A stretch of 64,000 nt of DNA, taken from the NCBI GenBank assembly GCA_007745835.1, contig CP036424.1, positions 2,839,968 to 2,903,967 on the forward strand, given 5' to 3'. The position numbers and the translations under genes are program-made. Shown here one piece after another: positions 60,545 to 64,000 of this stretch. Source of the DNA: Planctomycetes bacterium MalM25. Lineage in GTDB: Bacteria; Planctomycetota; Planctomycetia; Pirellulales; Lacipirellulaceae. Under the pieces are notes generated by a model, which did not search any database, was not told where the DNA came from, and was given only the letters and a program-made list of their open reading frames with translations. How positions within the stretch are numbered: the stretch's first letter is position 1; every line of letters starts with the position of its first letter.

Positions 60545-61180
60545 ATGTCGGATCACCCCGCCGAAGACTCTCCCCCGGACGAACTCGTCGAGCGGGTTAA
60601 GCAGCGCGACGCCGACGCGCTCGCCCAGCTAATCGAGGCGGAACGCCGGCGGCTGATCGGCTTCGTTCGGTCGCTCATGAGCGAGAAGCTGCTGTCGGTC
60701 GTCGAGCCGGACGACCTGCTTCAAGAGATCTCGACGACCGCCCTCTCGGGCCTCGAAACCGCACCGCTCGACAAGTACGAGCCGTTCCAATGGCTCCAGG
60801 AGCTGGCCCGCCGGCGGGTGGTCGACGCCCACCGCTTCCACTTCGGCGCCCAACGCCGCGACGCGGGTCGGCGGCAATCGATGCACGGCGCGGGGGACGA
60901 CGGCGCGGGCGGCTTCGAGGCCTTCCTCGCCGCCAGCATCACCTCACCCAGCGCCGCCTTCAGCCGCGACGTGCGGGTGCAGCGCATGCACGAGGCGATC
61001 GACGGTCTCACGGAGGAGCAGTCGTCGGTCATCCAGATGCGCTACGCCGAGGGCCTTCCCACCAAAGAGATCGCCGCGAAGCTCGGCAAGACCGACGTCG
61101 CGATCCGCGTGCTGCTCTCCCGCAGCGTCCGCTTGCTCGAGAAGCAACTCGAGGACGTGCGTCCCAGCGATCGTTCTTGA
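60545..61180 (+). CDS. ECF-like sigma-70 factor
   Basis: 211-aa sigma factor. Region 2: LVERVKQRDADALAQLIEAE through VEPDDLLQEISTTALSGLETAP and WLQELARRRVVDAHRFHFGAQRR; region 4: LTEEQSSVIQMRYAEGLPTKEIAAKLGKTDVAIRVLLSRSVRLLEKQL. A linker of about 45 residues separates them. Resembles the planctomycete SigF/ECF-like group. ATG 60545 is preferred to 60500. No FecR or anti-sigma gene follows; it is the last gene before the repeat element at 61183. Confidence 0.88.
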   Translation: MSDHPAEDSPPDELVERVKQRDADALAQLIEAERRRLIGFVRSLMSEKLLSVVEPDDLLQEISTTALSGLETAPLDKYEPFQWLQELARRRVVDAHRFHFGAQRRDAGRRQSMHGAGDDGAGGFEAFLAASITSPSAAFSRDVRVQRMHEAIDGLTEEQSSVIQMRYAEGLPTKEIAAKLGKTDVAIRVLLSRSVRLLEKQLEDVRPSDRS

Positions 61181-61182
61181 TT

Positions 61183-61348
61183 CACCACGGAGAGCACCGA
61201 GATCACCGAGGAAAGGGGAAGAGCGTTTCCAGCCGAGCCGCGACCGTCAGGGAGCGACCAACCGAGTTAGAAGCCCGTTCGGTCGCTCCCTGACGGTCGC
61301 GGCTCGGGGGTGCCAACTTTTTCCGTGCTCTTGGTGCTCTCCGTGGTG
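61183..61348. repeat. Nested inverted-repeat element
   Basis: Outer arms 61183-61214 and 61318-61348 share the perfect 16-bp core CACCACGGAGAGCACC and further imperfect pairing; inner arms 61233-61259 and 61281-61307 are a perfect 27-bp inverted repeat whose core is that of 36151-36242. Together they fold into one long cruciform or hairpin just after the sigma gene. No coding capacity. A non-autonomous mobile or REP-like element is the best reading. Confidence 0.8.
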
Positions 61349-61353
61349 GTATC

Positions 61354-61387
61354 AAAAAAAGAGCCGCCGACTTGCGTCGACGGCTCT
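61354..61387 (-). terminator. Rho-independent terminator of the 61420 gene
   Basis: On the minus strand a 12-bp stem (AGAGCCGTCGAC/GTCGGCGGCTCT, one G-T pair) with a GCAA tetraloop is followed by seven T residues, 33 nt after the stop codon. Textbook intrinsic terminator. Confidence 0.9.
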
Positions 61388-61419
61388 CGGGGCACAGGGC
61401 AGGGTAAGGGAGTCGCTTC

Positions 61420-62127
61420 TCAACCGCGGACGAACAGCAGGCCGCTGTCCTGGGCGCCGGCCAGCTTGAAGCGGAAGCCGCCGGTCGCGTCGGCGACCCA
61501 GGAGCCGGCGAGCTGCTGGTTATCAGCCCGCACCAAGGTCAATTGACCGCCGGCGAGGGAGAAGCGACCGGCGAAGGTGCTCGCCTTGCCATTCGCGTTG
61601 GCGTTCCAGCGGAACGAGCCGTCCGCGTTGAGTGTCAGCTGCACCTGCGACGAGCCAACCGTCGCCCGCCAGGCGCCGACATGCCCAATCGCTTGGGGCG
61701 CCGACGGTGCGGCCTGGCCACCCGACAGCGACATGAGGGCGTCGAGGGCCGTCTGCTGAGGCGAGGCAGCCGACGGGGCCGCAACGGGCTGTTGCGGAGC
61801 TTGCGGAGCGATCGGCTGCTGAATCGCCGGTTGCTGGGCCACAGGCTGCTGGATCGGCTGCTGCTGAACGAACGGCTGCTGCTGGATGACCGGCTGCTGC
61901 ACAATCCGCTGCGGGGCGACCGGCTGCTGGTAAACGGGTTGTCGGTAAACCGGCTGGCGGTACGTCGGCGTGTAGCGAGGGGCGTGGTAGCCGCCACCGC
62001 CGTAACCGATCGAGACGCGGCCGCGGTAGCCGCCCCCCCCTCCGCCGCAGGCGAAGGCGTCGGCCGAGGGGCCCGCCGTCAGGGCGAGGGCGGCGAGCGA
62101 GAACGTCAGGCGAGTGATCGTGGACAT
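61420..62127 (-). CDS. Secreted Gln/Pro-repeat protein with planctomycete tail domain
   Basis: 235 aa. Signal peptide (about 1-26); Gly-rich segment (CGGGGGGYRGRVSIGYGGGG); long Gln-Pro-Val low-complexity region built on YRQPV, QQPV and IQQP units; short helix QQTALDALMSL; C-terminal lipocalin-like tail domain (HVGAWRATVGSSQVQLTLN, GSFRWNANANGK, GQLTLVRADN, AGAQDSGLLFVRG) that is attached to many planctomycete proteins. Function unknown. Paralogous in layout and leader to the gene at 62440. Confidence 0.82.
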   Translation of the reverse strand: MSTITRLTFSLAALALTAGPSADAFACGGGGGGYRGRVSIGYGGGGYHAPRYTPTYRQPVYRQPVYQQPVAPQRIVQQPVIQQQPFVQQQPIQQPVAQQPAIQQPIAPQAPQQPVAAPSAASPQQTALDALMSLSGGQAAPSAPQAIGHVGAWRATVGSSQVQLTLNADGSFRWNANANGKASTFAGRFSLAGGQLTLVRADNQQLAGSWVADATGGFRFKLAGAQDSGLLFVRG

Positions 62128-62167
62128 GGCTGGGTTTCCTTATTGATTCGAAGCTTGGGGTTGGCTG

Positions 62168-62229
62168 GCGGGGCTCGTTGTCGGTCCCCTTCTGACTAGC
62201 CAAGCGGCAGCGGTCGGAGGGTGTTACGG
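62168..62229 (-). promoter_or_regulatory. Leader/promoter block of the 61420 gene, shared with the 62440 gene
   Basis: Read on the + strand, GCGGGGCTCG (62168), GCCAAGCGG (62199) and GGGTGTTACGG (62219) recur upstream of the paralogue at 62986, 63015 and 63035, with spacing of 31/20 and 29/20. Conservation outside coding sequence suggests a common promoter or regulatory site. Confidence 0.55.
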
Positions 62230-62254
62230 AGTTTCTCACTTCACAATCGGCTCT

Positions 62255-62344
62255 CCTGTAGGAGGCGTCTCCGACGCCGATTCGAGGTTCTTAGCTCAAG
62301 ACGGCTGAAACACCGGAATCGGCGTCGGAGACGCCTCCTACAGG
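62255..62344. repeat. 29-bp perfect inverted repeat
   Basis: Arms at 62255-62283 and 62316-62344 are perfectly complementary (core GTAGGAGGCGTCTCCGACGC) around a 32-nt loop. A REP-like intergenic element of a second type, distinct from 36151/61233. Confidence 0.88.
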
Positions 62345-62360
62345 GCAGGTTCTTGGCCGT

Positions 62361-62411
62361 AAAAAAGCGGAAGGGGACGCCCCGACCCGCTGGTCGAAAC
62401 GCCCCCTTCCG
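62361..62411 (-). terminator. Rho-independent terminator of the 62440 gene
   Basis: On the minus strand CGGAAGGGG pairs with CCCCTTCCG around an inner GACC/GGTC hairpin and is followed by GC and six T residues, 29 nt after the stop codon. Confidence 0.85.
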
Positions 62412-62439
62412 GGCCAACCCAAGTTGTGGAGCCGACGGT

Positions 62440-62946
62440 TCAGTCGGCGAAAGCGGCGAGCGCCTCCAGGGCGAGCTGCTCGGGCGATTTCTCGGCCGCG
62501 GCCGGGGCGGCGGCGGGCTGAGCCGCCGGAGCGGCGACCGCCGGGGCGGGAGCGGCCGGGACGGGGGCGGGAGCCACAGCGGGCGCTGCCTGCGGTGCCG
62601 GGGCGAAGGTCGGCATCGCCGGCGGGGCGACGGCCTGCGGCTGCGTGACTACCGGCTGAACCACCGTCTGCACCGGGGCTTGAATCACCGGCTGGACCAC
62701 CACGGGCGGGTGGTAGACCGGCGTGTGCCGGACCGGGGCGTGGTGCACCGGGGCGCGATGGTAGTTGTTGTTCGCGTGGCGAGGGGCGTGCGACCGCATG
62801 TGAGGCAGGTTCCGGCTGTAGGCGATCGAGAGGCGGCTCGAGCTGCGGCCGTGCCCGCCACCCCCGCGGCAGCCCGCCTGGGCCTCCAGCGACATCAGGG
62901 CGGTGACCGAAAGGGCGGCGACGGCGAGCGTGATCGTGCGGGACAT
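62440..62946 (-). CDS. Secreted His/Pro/Ala low-complexity protein
   Basis: 168 aa. Signal peptide (about 1-24); Gly/Arg segment (CRGGGGHGRSSSRLSIAYSR); His-rich part (NNYHRAPVHHAPVRHTPVYH), then Pro/Val/Gln and Pro/Ala repeats, ending in a short helix (SPEQLALEALAAFAD). It parallels the 61420 protein segment by segment but lacks the C-terminal tail domain. The His-rich stretch could bind metal; function unknown. Confidence 0.78.
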   Translation of the reverse strand: MSRTITLAVAALSVTALMSLEAQAGCRGGGGHGRSSSRLSIAYSRNLPHMRSHAPRHANNNYHRAPVHHAPVRHTPVYHPPVVVQPVIQAPVQTVVQPVVTQPQAVAPPAMPTFAPAPQAAPAVAPAPVPAAPAPAVAAPAAQPAAAPAAAEKSPEQLALEALAAFAD

Positions 62947-62985
62947 GGCTGGGGTTCCTTGTTTTCAAGCGTTTTTGGGTTGGCC

Positions 62986-63045
62986 GCGGGGCTCGTTTCG
63001 TCCCCGTCTACAAGGCCAAGCGGCGGGCCGGCGGGGGTGTTACGG
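62986..63045 (-). promoter_or_regulatory. Leader/promoter block of the 62440 gene
   Basis: Contains GCGGGGCTCG, GCCAAGCGG and GGGTGTTACGG (as read on the + strand) in the same order and nearly the same spacing as at 62168-62229 before the paralogue. A shared regulatory or promoter element is inferred. Confidence 0.55.
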
Positions 63046-63052
63046 CTTTCTG

Positions 63053-63378
63053 GGTTCTTTTTTTGAACCACAAAGACACGAAGGGCACGACGGCCGATTT
63101 GGCGGGGTGAAGCCCAGCGACTGAAGGACTTGATTGGGTGAAGGCCGCGCATGTCCCCCTCCTCCTTTAGGAGGAGGGGCTAGGGGAGGAGGCGAGCCAG
63201 GTACCCGGCTTCTGCCCCCCTCTCCGCCTGTTCTGTGGAATACGACCTCCTCCGCAAGCGGAGGAGGGGAATCGAGCAGACCCACGATTAGCCCCCATCA
63301 CCTATTTTCCAGCCGTCCCACGTCGCGCTAGTTAGGCGGCCGTCGTTCCTTCGTTTCTTCGTGGTTCGCACAAAAAAA
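63053..63378. repeat. MITE-like element with about 30-bp imperfect terminal inverted repeats
   Basis: Terminal repeats at 63065-63095 (GAACCACAAAGACACGAAGG...) and 63338-63367 are imperfect inverted copies with four or five differences and end in T-run/A-run flanks. Inside are two hairpins built on CCTCCTCC: 63156-63179 (10-bp stem, TTTA loop) and 63246-63267 (10-bp stem). No transposase. Its right end abuts the terminator of the 63430 gene. Confidence 0.65.
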
Positions 63379-63402
63379 CGCCCCGGCCGAGCGGCCGGGG
63401 CG
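63372..63402 (-). terminator. Rho-independent terminator of the 63430 gene
   Basis: On the minus strand CGCCCCGGCCG/CGGCCGGGGCG forms an 11-bp stem with a minimal loop, followed directly by seven T residues, 28 nt after the stop codon. Confidence 0.92.
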
Positions 63403-63429
63403 TCGTCGTTTCGCTTCTAGCCGCGGGCC

Positions 63430-64000
63430 TCAGTCCGCCAGCCAGTTGGCGAGCGTGTCGGAGGCCGCTTCGGCCGTCTTCTTCGGCTCCAGCTCCTTCT
63501 TCATCGCCGCGGTGATCAGGCCGGTGTACTTCACGATGCTGGCGAGCGAGTCGGGCGTCGCGGTGGCGTCGATCTTCGTCACGTAGATCAGCAGCAGCTT
63601 GCCCGAGCCGTCCATCTCGACCGACCAGGCGCCCAGCTTCGTGCGGGCCGACTGCTCCAGCAGCCGCCGCATGGCGTCCGCCTCGAGGTCCGACGGGTCG
63701 AGCGTCGCGGCGAGCGACCAGACCTTGCGGACGTCGGCCCGGCCGTAGTACTCGGTCTCCTTGGTGACGAAAACCTCTTGGTTTCCCGTCTTTTTCGTGT
63801 CGACGGTCACCTTGAAGTGGCCGGTCTCGTGCTTCTCGTGCTTCAGGTCGGTCTTCGACAGGACGTCGGCGATCGGCAGCGGGGCGGGCTTCCAGTCGCT
63901 GGCGAGGAAGTCCTTCACCTCCGAGATATCGACGCAGTAGCTGATCAGCGAGCCCTTCTTGCTGATCGCCTGGACGACGCCCACCAGCTTGCCGTCCGGG
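63430..64000 (-). CDS. C-terminal part of a protein, possibly trypsin-like peptidase domain plus unknown domain
   Basis: The frame runs to the window edge without a convincing start (the GTG at 63984 is internal to PDGKLVGVVQAISKKG), so the 5' end is missing. The first visible segment, DGKLVGVVQAISKKGSLISY followed by CVDISEVKDFL, resembles the last strands of a trypsin-like serine protease domain (GKLVGV...). It is followed by an unknown domain of about 130 residues (DLKHEKHETGHFKVTVDTKK, ADVRKVWSLAATLDPSDLEA, LGAWSVEMDGSGKLLLIYV). The protease assignment depends on sequence beyond the window. Confidence 0.65.
   Translation of the reverse strand, partial: PDGKLVGVVQAISKKGSLISYCVDISEVKDFLASDWKPAPLPIADVLSKTDLKHEKHETGHFKVTVDTKKTGNQEVFVTKETEYYGRADVRKVWSLAATLDPSDLEADAMRRLLEQSARTKLGAWSVEMDGSGKLLLIYVTKIDATATPDSLASIVKYTGLITAAMKKELEPKKTAEAASDTLANWLAD

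Larger units (their letters stand above)
62128..62439. other. Intergenic region with leader motifs, inverted repeat and terminator
   Basis: 312 nt. From the 61420 gene outward it holds that gene's leader (motifs shared with the 62440 gene, at 62168-62229), the 29-bp inverted repeat at 62255-62344, and the terminator of the 62440 gene at 62361-62411. No coding sequence. Confidence 0.65.
62947..63429. other. Intergenic region with leader block and TIR-bounded element
   Basis: 483 nt: leader of the 62440 gene (62986-63045), the inverted-repeat-bounded element 63053-63378, and the terminator of the next gene (63372-63402). I see no gene. Confidence 0.65.

Overview
The window is high-GC DNA (roughly two-thirds G+C by eye) from a planctomycete, most likely order Pirellulales and perhaps Lacipirellulaceae-like. 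The inference rests on gene families rather than a marker gene: five DUF1559 pseudopilin-like proteins (N-terminal [18 protein letters not shown]-terminal HPGG...DG), a DUF1501 / PPC / DUF1549-DUF1553 / cytochrome-c-WD40 operon, a sigma factor coupled to a FecR-type protein, type I sulfatases, and many secreted proteins with dockerin-like repeats and a C-terminal PEP-plus-hydrophobic-plus-Arg sorting tail. Genes are densely packed, with many 4-nt stop/start overlaps (ATGA or GTGA).

Layout. 0.1-3.4 kb: threonine synthase and a sulfatase on the + strand. 3.4-19.3 kb: one long minus-strand block headed by a sigma factor and a translationally coupled FecR protein, then a DUF1559 pseudopilin, a lipoprotein, two PEP-CTERM proteins, a sulfatase-LamG-dockerin protein, two GH128-type glycosidases, a GH16 glycosidase and another sulfatase. 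I read it as a regulated locus for degrading a probably sulfated beta-1,3-glucan-like polysaccharide. 19.7-21.2 kb: VOC protein and a second DUF1559. 21.6-28.6 kb (+): PEP-CTERM proteins, gamma-glutamyltransferase and an M14 peptidase, ending in an unusual 936-codon frame that looks like two PEP-CTERM proteins fused in frame. Then tRNA-Asp, and a GGDEF-like protein with small neighbours.

31.3-40.0 kb (-): DUF1501, PPC, DUF1549/1553 and cytochrome c-WD40 operon, with a palindromic repeat lying inside the start of the DUF1549 gene. 40.3-47.8 kb (+): a compact type II secretion/type IV pilus-like operon: a short GspE-like ATPase, three consecutive GspF-like platform proteins, three minor pseudopilin-like proteins, a DUF1559 major pseudopilin candidate and a small membrane protein. 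No secretin or prepilin peptidase is present. This is the best candidate for an undescribed system. 47.9-51.3 kb: SDR, a PH-like membrane protein, a frameshifted flavodoxin-fold reductase and another DUF1559.

51.5-58.8 kb (+): a sugar-acid catabolic operon (MFS transporter, Gfo/Idh/MocA-cyclase fusion, secreted binding protein, OtnK-type kinase, OtnC-type decarboxylase, ABM protein, isopropylmalate-dehydrogenase-family enzyme) behind a perfect 14-bp LacI/GntR-like palindrome. 58.9-61.2 kb: a second DUF1559-lipoprotein pair with its own sigma factor. 61.2-64.0 kb: two paralogous low-complexity secreted proteins with strong terminators and near-identical leader motifs, several intergenic inverted repeats, and a protein cut by the window edge.
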